This document shows, piece by piece, positions 6,323 through 13,381 of a stretch of 38,467 nucleotides of DNA; the stretch's first letter is position 1; every line of letters starts with the position of its first letter. The notes beneath the pieces were generated by a model. That model was given only the letters and a program-made list of their open reading frames with translations, had not been told where the DNA came from and did not search any database. This stretch comes from a virus. Position numbers and translations under genes: made by a program. The stretch is taken from positions 1-38,467 of the IMG/VR virus record IMGVR_UViG_3300005577_000060; one strand, given 5' to 3'.

Positions 6323-7333
6323 CTATTTCATCCAGGGATGCGAATCTTTCAGCGACTTCTCGTCATCACCACGACGTTTCTTGTCAAGCCAAGACAGCGC
6401 CTCGATATACTTGTCGGCGGGCAAATCTCCAATCCTCTTGATGTCGTAATGTTTCAGAAACTCTGCTTTGCAATTCTTACCTATGCCTTCGATCACTTCC
6501 TGAAGCGTCGTGACCTGAATATCGTTGATAGTGGCTTTTTGAGTTGATTCCTCTTTCCCTTCGCTGTTGAGTGCTCTAGCTAATGTGGTTTCAGCGTGTT
6601 TGTATCTACTCGAAGGAATATCTTCTACTGCTTTTATTTCTTGCTTGTAAGTGGCACTGAGGTATTCAAATGCTTTCTGTCGTCTGGCCTCAGGTAGCCG
6701 CTCTAACAGCTCGAGTAGTATCTTCGCCTGGGGCTCGCTAACGGTTGGTCTAATGACATTTCCGTCATTGTCGTCTTTGTCTACGAGAAGTGGGATATCC
6801 CAAATCATTGACGCCAGCTTGCGAATACCATAGGATGAACCGCTCACAACCGCTTGCTGTTTAGTCATAACCCCACTTCCGCCTTTTGGTCCCATATTGT
6901 CGATCGGCATAGGTAGACGATAACGGCGCCGATGGCCGCTCCGGTGGATCACGTCGCAGCAAACGACCATCATGTCAGCCATCGGGCTCGGTTCGCTGTC
7001 CCATGTTTGAGTAAAGCCATACTTCAGTCGAATAGGGCGCAGCATAGCGTCAATTTTCGGATAGCTCACATTTCGGCTGTTGCGCTCTGTGTTCACCTTA
7101 TCCCACGACAACGCCCTTACTTCTGCTTGCGCTTCAATCATATCGGCATCAAACGCCTTCTCTGCCTGACGATCCTCAAGTTGAATTTGGAGGTCTACTA
7201 ACACCTTGAGTTTGCCCGCATCAACTTTGTCGTTCTCGATCACCTTCTCGATCAAAGCGAGAAAAGGATCAGGTTTCTGACGCTCCAACGCCTCTTGTTG
7301 GTGCTCCAGCGCCTCCATATAGTTAGTTGTCAT
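6323..7333 (-). CDS. erf: ERF-family single-strand annealing protein
   Basis: The protein has 336 residues. The core resembles the ERF superfamily: YPKIDAMLRPIRLKYGF, then TWDSEPSP, then HRSGHRRRYRLPMP and GPKGGSGVMTKQQAVVSG followed by SYGIRKLA. ERF proteins form rings that anneal complementary strands. Together with the YqaJ-type exonuclease this makes a two-part recombination system that could repair, circularise or shuffle phage DNA. The C-terminal region (about 215-336) is helical and less conserved. The start at ATG 7331-7333 is chosen over a longer frame because GAGGG lies seven bases upstream. Confidence 0.82.
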   Translation of the reverse strand: MTTNYMEALEHQQEALERQKPDPFLALIEKVIENDKVDAGKLKVLVDLQIQLEDRQAEKAFDADMIEAQAEVRALSWDKVNTERNSRNVSYPKIDAMLRPIRLKYGFTQTWDSEPSPMADMMVVCCDVIHRSGHRRRYRLPMPIDNMGPKGGSGVMTKQQAVVSGSSYGIRKLASMIWDIPLLVDKDDNDGNVIRPTVSEPQAKILLELLERLPEARRQKAFEYLSATYKQEIKAVEDIPSSRYKHAETTLARALNSEGKEESTQKATINDIQVTTLQEVIEGIGKNCKAEFLKHYDIKRIGDLPADKYIEALSWLDKKRRGDDEKSLKDSHPWMK

Positions 7334-7508
7334 TGCGGTTCCCTCGATTCTTAATCCCTCTTTGTTTGTCTGCGATTTTCCAGCATTCGCGGCATAGTCT
7401 TCGGTATTCACTGTTGATCTTAAACGGGTAGGTATGCGCCTCTGTCTGACGTGTTCCCGCGTGACGCCAAGGGGCTTCACACCGATGTGTGAACTCCTGC
7501 TTTGTCAC
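7323..7508 (-). CDS. Small basic Cys/His protein
   Basis: The 61-residue product contains FTHRCEAPWRHAG and LCRECWKIADKQ, so HxxC and CxxC could bind one zinc. The tail is strongly basic (GIKNRGNRNDN). The end overlaps the ERF start by 11 bases and the start overlaps the upstream stop by ATGA, so it belongs to the same translational chain. Function unknown. Confidence 0.6.
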   Translation of the reverse strand: MTKQEFTHRCEAPWRHAGTRQTEAHTYPFKINSEYRRLCRECWKIADKQRGIKNRGNRNDN

Positions 7509-7858
7509 TTCGATTGCTCCCCTTCCCGCGCCTCAGAGTCGCGGCGGATTGCTCCTGCTACCGCTCGCAGAACGTGCGCTGTACGATCGTCGTAATCAGC
7601 AACCTTTAGGTCTACCACCCGCGCCGCCCTCTCCCGTTCCTCTGCCCGTACTTCTGACTCGCGCTGGCGCAACGCAGCAAGCAGGAGATCCCGAAGCGGT
7701 AAACGGCCCCAACCGCCGAGGTCCTGAGCGTCGGTAATTTTAGCTTTCCCGTTATGATCTTCTTGAATGAGAATCAGTCGGTCTGCCGTTTGCCCCGCCC
7801 CGTTGATGAACATTTTATCTAAGACGTTATTGACTAATGCGTCTCTTGTGCTGCTCAT
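7505..7858 (-). CDS. Hypothetical helical protein
   Basis: This encodes 117 residues. The N-terminal half includes a DRLILIQEDHNGKAKITD strand-turn unit. The C-terminal half is a long charged helix (RQRESEVRAEERERAARV). Both ends overlap neighbours by ATGA. No known family. Confidence 0.65.
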   Translation of the reverse strand: MSSTRDALVNNVLDKMFINGAGQTADRLILIQEDHNGKAKITDAQDLGGWGRLPLRDLLLAALRQRESEVRAEERERAARVVDLKVADYDDRTAHVLRAVAGAIRRDSEAREGEQSK

Positions 7859-8154
7859 CTCGTTTCTCCGAAGTCTGGTTGTCTATCAAGGACATCAGCG
7901 AGCACGGCGCGGACGTGTCTGCATTTCTTTTGCCCTAACTCACTAGCTGCACAGTTGCAGTAAGAGCAGATTGTGTTGATGTCGCTTAAGAAGATCTCCG
8001 TTTCGTACAATTTGCTGGAATCGCTGATGACTGCGTAGGCCAGTATCTCGCGGCCACTGCGCCCGCTCCGCAAGGCTGACCACTCCGGTTGAAACTGGAT
8101 ATCCAGGTTTGGATCTGGTAGCGCATCTTCTCTTTGAAGGGTTAGGACGCTCAT
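7855..8154 (-). CDS. SWIM-type zinc-finger protein (1 of 2)
   Basis: The product has 99 residues. The C-terminal half carries YCNCAASELGQKKCRHVRAV, which matches the SWIM pattern CxC...CxH. SWIM fingers bind DNA or proteins and occur in recombination accessory proteins such as Shu2/SWS1-type factors and in some phage proteins. The N-terminal half (PDPNLDIQFQPEWSALRSG) is unassigned. The start at 8154 is set by the ATGA overlap with the upstream gene. Confidence 0.7.
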   Translation of the reverse strand: MSVLTLQREDALPDPNLDIQFQPEWSALRSGRSGREILAYAVISDSSKLYETEIFLSDINTICSYCNCAASELGQKKCRHVRAVLADVLDRQPDFGETR

Positions 8155-8459
8155 TGATTTGCTTCTGCGGCTTCGTGAAGCAGACAAGCCGCCAGATGAA
8201 AACAAGGCGTTGGCTCTTGCGGAACGTAAAAGGCTTCACACGAACACTGAGCCACGGGCTCCTGACTACCCGGATCAAGCCATATCACAACGACATATCG
8301 CGCGTTATCTCGGCCACTTACCCTAAAGTATTTTTCCCCTTCATACTCACCTATCGGATGAACATTGGGCTTTAGTTCGAGCGCTCGATTGACCGCCTTG
8401 TACTCCCTACTTCGCGGAGCGGGATTCATAAAGTTGGCAACGGGGATTGACGGCAGCAC
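8151..8459 (-). CDS. SWIM-type zinc-finger protein (2 of 2)
   Basis: The protein has 102 residues and also carries a SWIM motif: VAQCSCEAFYVP followed by CFHLAACLLHEA, giving CxC...CxH. The N-terminal part includes EGEKYFRVSGRDNARYVVVI, the beta-strand layout usual before a SWIM finger. It overlaps the other SWIM gene by ATGA. The two are similar only around the finger, so they look like an old duplication or a pair that acts together. Confidence 0.7.
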   Translation of the reverse strand: MLPSIPVANFMNPAPRSREYKAVNRALELKPNVHPIGEYEGEKYFRVSGRDNARYVVVIWLDPGSQEPVAQCSCEAFYVPQEPTPCFHLAACLLHEAAEANQ

Positions 8460-8465
8460 GATGAA

Positions 8466-8663
8466 TCAGGCTCCTGACCTTTTCAGTTCTGCGATGCGGC
8501 GTATAACCGAATCCGCGAATGCCGCTCGCTCGCGCAATTCGTAGTCACTATCGCTATCGCTGAAGCACCAATTCTGATACTTAGAAGATTGATTTCGTCC
8601 CTGATCAATCACATCAAAGATCGCTGCCTTGATGACCTGTACTGTCTCGGTTTGCCCCGCCAT
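8466..8663 (-). CDS. Hypothetical small protein
   Basis: This encodes 65 residues, including VIKAAIFDVIDQGRNQ and a C-terminal helix (RAAFADSVIRRIAELKRSG). The composition fits a small helical protein. Tight spacing on both sides places it in the same operon. No family is recognised. Confidence 0.6.
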   Translation of the reverse strand: MAGQTETVQVIKAAIFDVIDQGRNQSSKYQNWCFSDSDSDYELRERAAFADSVIRRIAELKRSGA

Positions 8664-8666
8664 CTT

Positions 8667-8840
8667 CTACCCCCTTCCTGTTAATCCAACAATAAATACA
8701 AAGAACCATAATGCTAGAAACGCGACCGCCAACACGACTCTTAATATAATTGCAAACAATGATAGGCCCGGACGATAACGATCATCGCCTTTGACTGCGG
8801 TGCTCAGTTGTGCGTGGTTGGGTTTGTAGTATTCGCTCAT
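8667..8840 (-). CDS. Small single-pass membrane protein
   Basis: This encodes 57 residues, starting MSEYYKPNHAQL. Residues about 27-54 are a strongly hydrophobic segment (SLFAIILRVVLAVAFLALWF and onward). The N-terminus is polar and probably cytoplasmic. The start at 8840 is chosen over 8927 because the longer version would overlap the upstream gene. Early phage membrane mini-proteins often act on the host envelope or block superinfection; that is not shown here. Confidence 0.6.
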   Translation of the reverse strand: MSEYYKPNHAQLSTAVKGDDRYRPGLSLFAIILRVVLAVAFLALWFFVFIVGLTGRG

Positions 8841-8844
8841 AGCC

Positions 8845-9204
8845 TTATGCGGTTTGTTCTTTCCAGCCGTATTCCAAGTCTGGCATCTTCGACTTAGTGG
8901 CGCGGCAGTAGTCCCAAATAACGTCAACCTGTCTTCGTGTTGGCTTCTTCCAGATAATGAAGCCGAAGTTATAGGACATCATTGCACCAACCCGAATCCA
9001 TCCGCGATCTTGCAACGCATCGTCCTCTCGCGCCCTAAATGAAGTTTGCACATTTCGTGCGATGCGAGGGTGAAACTTATTGAGCAGTGCGTATGCAAGT
9101 TCATAGTGCTGAGCCGCTGTTGCGCAAGGGTAATAATCGCCCTGCGGTGACAACCAGCCAACCGGGTGCTTTCTGTATCTCTTGGTTGTTTCGGGAACGT
9201 CCAC
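8845..9204 (-). CDS. Hypothetical early protein
   Basis: The product has 119 residues from a GTG start with TAGGAG upstream. The sequence HPVGWLSPQGDYYPCATAAQ and RQVDVIWDYCRATKS suggests a compact mixed fold. It has several Trp and Tyr residues but no motif I can assign. Confidence 0.65.
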   Translation of the reverse strand: MDVPETTKRYRKHPVGWLSPQGDYYPCATAAQHYELAYALLNKFHPRIARNVQTSFRAREDDALQDRGWIRVGAMMSYNFGFIIWKKPTRRQVDVIWDYCRATKSKMPDLEYGWKEQTA

Positions 9205-9215
9205 GCGGAGATCTC

Positions 9216-9443
9216 CTAAACGCTTACACTCCCAACGATCTCCACCATTCGGGTTGTATCTATCGTGCGCTTAGCGCCTTTTACGAGGTAGCCAGCATGG
9301 GCCACAGCATCGCGTTCATTGAGAGCACAAAACCTGAACTGACCCTGCCGCTCATACTTGATCCCGAATGAGCCTTGGTTAATCTTTAGGGTTACGTTCA
9401 CTGTGAACTCTTTGAATCTAATGCCGCTCGATGGTTTCTGCAT
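9216..9443 (-). CDS. Hypothetical beta-rich small protein
   Basis: This encodes 75 residues from ATG 9441-9443, which has GAGGG with good spacing. Alternating strands (FKEFTVNVTLKINQGSFG, then QGQFRFCALNERDAVAHAG) suggest a small beta-sheet domain with one helix. The start overlaps the upstream gene's end by 26 bases. Family unknown. Confidence 0.6.
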   Translation of the reverse strand: MQKPSSGIRFKEFTVNVTLKINQGSFGIKYERQGQFRFCALNERDAVAHAGYLVKGAKRTIDTTRMVEIVGSVSV

Positions 9444-9669
9444 TGGTTTCCCTCTTAACTTGTCGCTGTGGCAACTCCAGAAACTCACTCATCCACAATC
9501 GCGGTCTGGACGTGAGCGGGTCTTTCCCGGTCAGCTTCTCAACCGTATAGGCCAGTTCAAGTGTTGCCGTGCTCAACTCCTGCACCATGCCAAGTAACTG
9601 GAGCAGAGCCTCTTGAGTATCCGCCCTGTTTCCGGTTTGAATTGCGTTGTATGTTTCTTTAGCGTTCAT
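9418..9669 (-). CDS. Hypothetical helical protein
   Basis: The product has 83 residues, mostly one long helical region (DTQEALLQLLGMVQELSTA). The C-terminal part is basic. It is adjacent to genes of similar size in the early operon and has no recognisable domain. Confidence 0.6.
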   Translation of the reverse strand: MNAKETYNAIQTGNRADTQEALLQLLGMVQELSTATLELAYTVEKLTGKDPLTSRPRLWMSEFLELPQRQVKRETNAETIERH

Positions 9670-9684
9670 GGTGATTCAGTTCCG

Positions 9685-9936
9685 TCATTTAATCAGCGTT
9701 ATATCCAGTAGTTCCATATCCAGATACCCGTACTTCTCGTCGGTGAGAATCTCGATCAACTCGGGCATGTGGGCCGCATTCACGGATGTTAAGCAAAAGC
9801 GATAGATGCTCTCAATCTGCTTTTGTGACAGCGGTTTGGAAAGCCCGGCTTCTAGCTGCGCTCTCAATTCAGATTTTGTAAGTACTTTTTCCATCTCGGT
9901 TCCTTTCTCAATGTCGTCTAGTTCGTAGAGCGTCAT
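9685..9936 (-). CDS. Hypothetical helical protein
   Basis: The protein has 83 residues from an ATG with an excellent GGGAGG site. Helical segments KSELRAQLEAGLSKPLSQ and IESIYRFCLTSVNA are followed by acidic DEKYGYLDMELLDITLIK. An internal start (MEKVL) is possible. No family is recognised. Confidence 0.6.
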   Translation of the reverse strand: MTLYELDDIEKGTEMEKVLTKSELRAQLEAGLSKPLSQKQIESIYRFCLTSVNAAHMPELIEILTDEKYGYLDMELLDITLIK

Positions 9937-9957
9937 CGCTTCCTCCCGTGCGGGCTG

Positions 9958-10161
9958 TTAACATTCGCCCGTATAGTCAGGCAGGGAGTCATACTGCTTT
10001 TCTGTCATGGTCGTCACGTGAGCCTCTATTCGCTCGCCACGCTCAAGACAACGCCTGACCAGTTCCATGCCATCGTCTTTCCCCCAAGCATAGACAAGCT
10101 CAAACTCGCGCTCGATGTCGTCTAGGTGCTCAATAACCACTACGGGATATTTCTTGCCCAT
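9958..10161 (-). CDS. First gene of the leftward early operon
   Basis: The product has 67 residues, opening MGKKYPVVVIEHLDDIER. A GGGAGG ribosome site lies about 8 bases before the ATG. It is the promoter-proximal gene of the leftward unit, with a leader of about 130 bases from the predicted start site. It looks like a small alpha/beta protein of unknown role; first genes in such operons often act against host functions, which is inference. Confidence 0.6.
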   Translation of the reverse strand: MGKKYPVVVIEHLDDIEREFELVYAWGKDDGMELVRRCLERGERIEAHVTTMTEKQYDSLPDYTGEC

Positions 10162-10299
10162 CTATCATCCTCCCAATCATTCTCTTTTAACCGCCTCCCG
10201 AGGGGCAGCGCGGCGAATCCCGAATGCCTGGAATCCACTACTTTGACAGTTCCCCATGCTGTCTCTCGCTCTGCCCTTGGGAAGCGCCCCACGGGAAGA

Positions 10300-10327
10300 A
10301 GAATAACACAATTAACAGCCCTGTCAA
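10300..10327 (-). promoter_or_regulatory. Leftward early promoter
   Basis: On the minus strand TTGACA (10322-10327) is followed after 16 bases by TATTCT (10300-10305). The -35 box is perfect and the -10 box matches four of six consensus positions. It faces the whole early operon. One AAATGTT-type half-site covers the -35 box, so a repressor could block it. Confidence 0.6.
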
Positions 10328-10377
10328 CATTTTCTTTACATTGGAAAATAAATGTTGCGTGTGATGGGGAAATGTTC
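10325..10377. promoter_or_regulatory. Operator-like repeats between divergent promoters
   Basis: CAACATTT (10325-10332) is the exact reverse complement of AAATGTTG (10350-10357), and a third copy, AAATGTTC, follows at 10370-10377. The last two are 20 bases apart, about two helical turns. The first covers the leftward -35 box, the second touches the rightward -35 box and the third lies in the rightward spacer. Candidate binders are the HTH protein at 10395 and the LexA-like protein at 12215. Confidence 0.5.
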
Positions 10378-10383
10378 TAGGAT
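10355..10383 (+). promoter_or_regulatory. Rightward promoter of the regulator unit
   Basis: TTGCGT (10355-10360) and TAGGAT (10378-10383) are 17 bases apart. Both boxes are imperfect, as expected for a regulated promoter. The first ATG is only 12 bases after the -10 box, so the transcript would have almost no leader. Confidence 0.45.
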
Positions 10384-10394
10384 GTCAATCTAAT

Positions 10395-10958
10395 ATGATG
10401 ATTACGGTTCCAGAAGCGGCGAAGCGCGTCAATCAAGTCCCCGCCACTCTTTATGCGGCGATTCGCAACGGGGCACTGAAGGCGCAAAATAAATACGGAC
10501 TCCTGCTCGTCTCGGAGGCAGAGCTGGCCAGGTATCAGCCCAAAAAGCGCGGGCGACCATTGCTGCCGCCCCGTGCTCTGCCTACTGACGTGCCGCAGTC
10601 AGAGCTAGCGAGGCGGATGGGCATATCCCGGCAGAGGGTGCATCAACTCCTTAATCTTGAGGCGCATCGAGCTCGGCACGCGGTCATACGGGCGCTGAAA
10701 AAGGGGGACTTAGTAAGGCCACGGCAGTGCTTGCGATGCCAGAAAGAAGGGCGACTTGAGGCACACCATCCAGATTACGCCAAGCCGTTGGATGTGCTTT
10801 GGCTATGTCCGCCATGTCATACATTGGTACATCCCCATCATGCTTCTATTCGAGGTGAGCCCGATCGCGCACTCAGGGCCTACGTAAAGAAAGAGACGGG
10901 CATGGATCTCGTCACGGTAGCGTCAGCCAAGAAGAACGGCAATAGAGGTAAGAAATGA
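10395..10958 (+). CDS. HTH regulator fused to HNH-like zinc domain
   Basis: The 187-residue protein has three parts. Residues 1-50 resemble an excisionase/MerR-type winged HTH (ITVPEAAKRVNQVPATLY, then AIRNGALKAQ). Residues about 68-95 form a second HTH (QSELARRMGISRQRVHQLL). Residues about 112-150 look like an HNH-type zinc site: CLRCQKEG, AHHPDYAKPLDVLWLCPPC and H. It is the first gene after the divergent control region, so it is a good candidate regulator of that region. Whether the HNH-like part cuts DNA or is only structural is unclear. No ribosome site is seen, which fits a nearly leaderless transcript. Confidence 0.65.
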   Translation: MMITVPEAAKRVNQVPATLYAAIRNGALKAQNKYGLLLVSEAELARYQPKKRGRPLLPPRALPTDVPQSELARRMGISRQRVHQLLNLEAHRARHAVIRALKKGDLVRPRQCLRCQKEGRLEAHHPDYAKPLDVLWLCPPCHTLVHPHHASIRGEPDRALRAYVKKETGMDLVTVASAKKNGNRGKK

Positions 10959-11065
10959 TTAATATGACGTGGGCAAACGTGGCTGATGACGCTCTGTTAT
11001 TGCTGCTTATTTTTGGCATTCTAATCTTTGTTTATAAGCTAAGGACGAGGGCGGGCGATAAATGA
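10955..11065 (+). CDS. 36-residue membrane mini-protein
   Basis: The frame MINMTWANVADDALLLLL continues as a single hydrophobic helix (IFGILIFVYK) and ends with basic residues. It overlaps the preceding stop (ATGA) and the following start (ATGA), so three genes are chained. It was too short for routine gene calling. Role unknown; the topology fits a regulator of membrane complexes or a small host-directed factor. Confidence 0.6.
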   Translation: MINMTWANVADDALLLLLIFGILIFVYKLRTRAGDK

Positions 11066-11346
11066 GTGGAGAGGGTTGCGAGCACCTGACCAAACGCGAC
11101 TTTGAATTGTTAGGCTGGATCTTTATGGCTGAGATTCAAAACCTTCTGCCTGCGCAAATCGGCGGCTCTAAAGCGGTTGGCTCGCTGCAAGAACGTGGAT
11201 ATATAGCGCCCTATGAAAAGACATTACCCGGACGCTTCCCTGTTACGGTGCGCGGTTGGGCGTTAACCGATGCGGGACGCTTTACCTATTGCCTGAACTG
11301 CACGCTTCCAAAACATCAAGACTCTAAATCCCGAAAGGAAACCTAA
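11062..11346 (+). CDS. Hypothetical protein, possible winged helix
   Basis: This encodes 94 residues. The order LTKRDFELLGWIFMAE, LQERGYIAPYEKTLPG, VTVRGWALTDAGRFTY is reminiscent of a helix-helix-wing arrangement found in small phage DNA-binding proteins. A C-terminal CLNC could bind metal. It is translationally coupled to the membrane mini-protein. The DNA-binding idea is only a fold impression. Confidence 0.6.
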   Translation: MSGEGCEHLTKRDFELLGWIFMAEIQNLLPAQIGGSKAVGSLQERGYIAPYEKTLPGRFPVTVRGWALTDAGRFTYCLNCTLPKHQDSKSRKET

Positions 11347-11871
11347 GTGAGAATCGGATACGCTGAAGACGAAGATTATCCGGGCCAGTTTGGTCTATGG
11401 CAAGGCAACTGCACCCGATCAATACAAGGCAAGGCTGGACAGGCCGCACTCCGCGAATTAGAAGCCGCTTTGCTCGCACTACCTGATAAGCGATTGATCG
11501 CTCACAAGATGGTTGACCGCGAAGGTGATGTCTGCGCAATTGGTGCACTGGCGAAGCACAAGGGCCGCGATGTGGTTGCCGAAACCCGCAGTCAACTTGC
11601 TGAGATTGGTATTGATCACTTTGATGACGAAATAGATGGTGATGGCGAGATGGAAGAAATCGGCATGGAGTTAGGCATGCCGCGCCTTGTCGCTTGGAAA
11701 GTAGTCGAAATGAACGATGTAATTTTTGACGGAATGGATCTAGTCACGTGCGAAGGGCCGTACAGATGGCCCGCAGAGAAGCCGAAAGTATGGGTTCCCA
11801 TCTCACCTGAAGAACGTTACAGCAGAGTATTGGCATGGGTTCAAGGACAACTCAAGACGGGCCGTCTTTGA
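11347..11871 (+). CDS. Conserved phage hypothetical protein
   Basis: The product has 174 residues from a GTG start. The stretch NCTRSIQGKAGQAALREL, then DKRLIAHKMV and GDVCAIGALA, is a pattern I have seen in many phage genomes without a known function. The C-terminal part ends SPEERYSRVLAWVQGQL. It follows the previous stop directly. I can place it as a widespread phage family but not give an activity. Confidence 0.7.
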   Translation: MRIGYAEDEDYPGQFGLWQGNCTRSIQGKAGQAALRELEAALLALPDKRLIAHKMVDREGDVCAIGALAKHKGRDVVAETRSQLAEIGIDHFDDEIDGDGEMEEIGMELGMPRLVAWKVVEMNDVIFDGMDLVTCEGPYRWPAEKPKVWVPISPEERYSRVLAWVQGQLKTGRL

Positions 11872-11959
11872 GTGGGGCGGAGAGCGGGATCGTTGGTTGG
11901 TTCCTTGTTTCTCGCCAATGCTCGCTCCCTGCTCCTATTTTTCTCTCTGAAAGAAGCAG

Positions 11960-12196
11960 ATGGCTAAAGAGATTAACGTAACACGGGAAGACATTCAGAA
12001 AGGGCGTCGAGGCGTCTGTAGTTCGTGCCCTATTGCGCTGGCACTGCGTAGAGCGTTCAGCACAGATAAAGTAGATGTTGATAGTTTCTTTCTAACCATC
12101 GGCTTCAGTGCCTACATGACTCCCTTGATTGCGGTCGAATTCATGGCCGCATTTGACAGGGGAGAAGCCGTCGAACCAATTTCGTTTTCGTTGTGA
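11960..12196 (+). CDS. Hypothetical small phage protein
   Basis: The protein has 78 residues. It opens MAKEINVTREDIQKGRRG and contains CSSCPIALALRRAF, a CxxC motif at the start of a helix, a layout I recall from short phage proteins that start with an amphipathic strand. Preceding it is an 88-base gap with no feature I can identify. Function unknown. Confidence 0.65.
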   Translation: MAKEINVTREDIQKGRRGVCSSCPIALALRRAFSTDKVDVDSFFLTIGFSAYMTPLIAVEFMAAFDRGEAVEPISFSL

Positions 12197-12214
12197 CCTT
12201 AAGGAGAATCACCG

Positions 12215-12436
12215 ATGCCACTAACACCTAAGCAAGAACGCATACTGCATTACATAAAGAACTACATCATAGGATCTGGAGGCGCTGCCCCTACCATTGC
12301 CGAAATTGGCCGGCAGTTCCAAATGAAGTCCCCAGCCAGCGTTCATCAGGTGCTCGGTGTGCTTGAGGATGCCGGCAAGATTACGAAAGTGCCAAACGTG
12401 AGTCGCGGCATACGCTTGGTTACGACTACTGAATGA
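12215..12436 (+). CDS. LexA-type DNA-binding domain without protease
   Basis: The 73 residues match the N-terminal winged-helix domain of LexA: LTPKQERILHYIKNYI, then APTIAEIGRQFQMKSPAS, then VHQVLGVLEDAGKI and a wing. The autocleavage and dimerisation domain that normally follows is absent and the gene ends cleanly with TGA. Such a protein could bind SOS-box-like or phage operators without responding to RecA. It may regulate one of the divergent regions in this window. AAGGAG lies upstream of the ATG. Confidence 0.75.
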   Translation: MPLTPKQERILHYIKNYIIGSGGAAPTIAEIGRQFQMKSPASVHQVLGVLEDAGKITKVPNVSRGIRLVTTTE

Positions 12437-12452
12437 GAAGGCGGGCTAAACG

Positions 12453-12689
12453 ATGAAGGCAATCAGTCTCTGCTCAGTCGCAACTTTCCTGCTCGTGCTA
12501 ACCCTCTACGCGCTCGTCTTTCATCGCAATCCATTAAACCGGGTCGGATTCGCACTATTCCTAAGCCTACTCCCTGCGGTTCTTGCGTTGATCATCGTGC
12601 GACTCTACCGCTTCTCATCACGAGGCGCTGTGGTGACTTACATGATCCTGCTATTGATGACGATTGCGATTCAAGGATGGTTGCGGTAG
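12453..12689 (+). CDS. Small polytopic membrane protein
   Basis: The product has 78 residues with three hydrophobic stretches: about 5-23 (SLCSVATFLLVLTLYALVF), 30-50 (FALFLSLLPAVLALIIVRL) and 58-76 (VVTYMILLLMTIAIQ). Short basic turns separate them. Three small helices would suit a holin-like or superinfection-exclusion protein, but it lies outside the lysis block. Confidence 0.6.
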   Translation: MKAISLCSVATFLLVLTLYALVFHRNPLNRVGFALFLSLLPAVLALIIVRLYRFSSRGAVVTYMILLLMTIAIQGWLR

Positions 12690-12695
12690 GAGATT

Positions 12696-12884
12696 ATGAA
12701 CTACACCGAAGGCACGTACGACACTCGCTGGATCTGTTGGGCCTGTGGTGATCTCGATCAACTCAACGAGGATGGCCTATGTCGCAGATGCAAGCCTGAA
12801 GCAGTAGCGGAGTTCTATCAAATCCGTGTACGCGTGTTAGCTGGTGAGGTGAAGGCGGCTAAAGGAGTGTGGGTGATTGGATAG
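12696..12884 (+). CDS. Zinc-ribbon mini-protein
   Basis: The protein has 62 residues. CWACGDLDQLNEDGLCRRC gives two CxxC pairs 13 residues apart, a classic zinc ribbon. A helical tail follows. It is the last gene of the rightward unit and its stop is one base from the stop of the opposing gene; no terminator is visible between the two. Confidence 0.65.
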   Translation: MNYTEGTYDTRWICWACGDLDQLNEDGLCRRCKPEAVAEFYQIRVRVLAGEVKAAKGVWVIG

Positions 12885-12885
12885 A

Positions 12886-13380
12886 CTATTCGGGCTTGGC
12901 TGGCAGCGTATAATCTTCTGGCTTCTTATCCTGGGTGTTGTCGTAGTTTTTATGCTCAATTGTGAGGGTGGCGCTCATGGTGCGGATCTGATTCTCGTAG
13001 CTCTCCATTTCCTTTTCCATCTTCCAGACTATTTCCTGCGCATCGGCAAGCTTCCCGTCTAGCTCTTCTGACTTGTTGCGCCAGAATAGGATTTGAGAGC
13101 GCATCTGCTCTTCTTTGAGATACCACTCATCACGGCGCGTCTCGGCCTTATCAACGATAGCCTGCATTTCCCGCATAAGTTCGCGTCCAAGGTTTATTTC
13201 AGCAGACTCTGCGGTGACGTGAATGCTTTTGGTTTCTGCGCGAACACGGTCCAACTCAACGGGCTCGCGCCGTCCCTTAAAGCGCAGCGTGGCTATGGTT
13301 GTAACGACTGTAAGGAGTGCTGTAACCGCATTTGAGAGCAGTAACAGAACGTGAGGGGAAACTGAGGTGTCTTGCTGCAT
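12886..13380 (-). CDS. Membrane-anchored coiled-coil protein
   Basis: This encodes 164 residues. The N-terminus has one membrane segment (HVLLLLSNAVTALLTVVT), and residues about 55-135 are a charged coiled coil (AETRRDEWYLKEEQMRSQ, KMEKEMESYENQIRTM). This layout is like an inner-membrane spanin, but with no outer-membrane partner next to it the role is open. It ends the leftward lysis/membrane block. Confidence 0.6.
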   Translation of the reverse strand: MQQDTSVSPHVLLLLSNAVTALLTVVTTIATLRFKGRREPVELDRVRAETKSIHVTAESAEINLGRELMREMQAIVDKAETRRDEWYLKEEQMRSQILFWRNKSEELDGKLADAQEIVWKMEKEMESYENQIRTMSATLTIEHKNYDNTQDKKPEDYTLPAKPE

Positions 13381-13381
13381 C

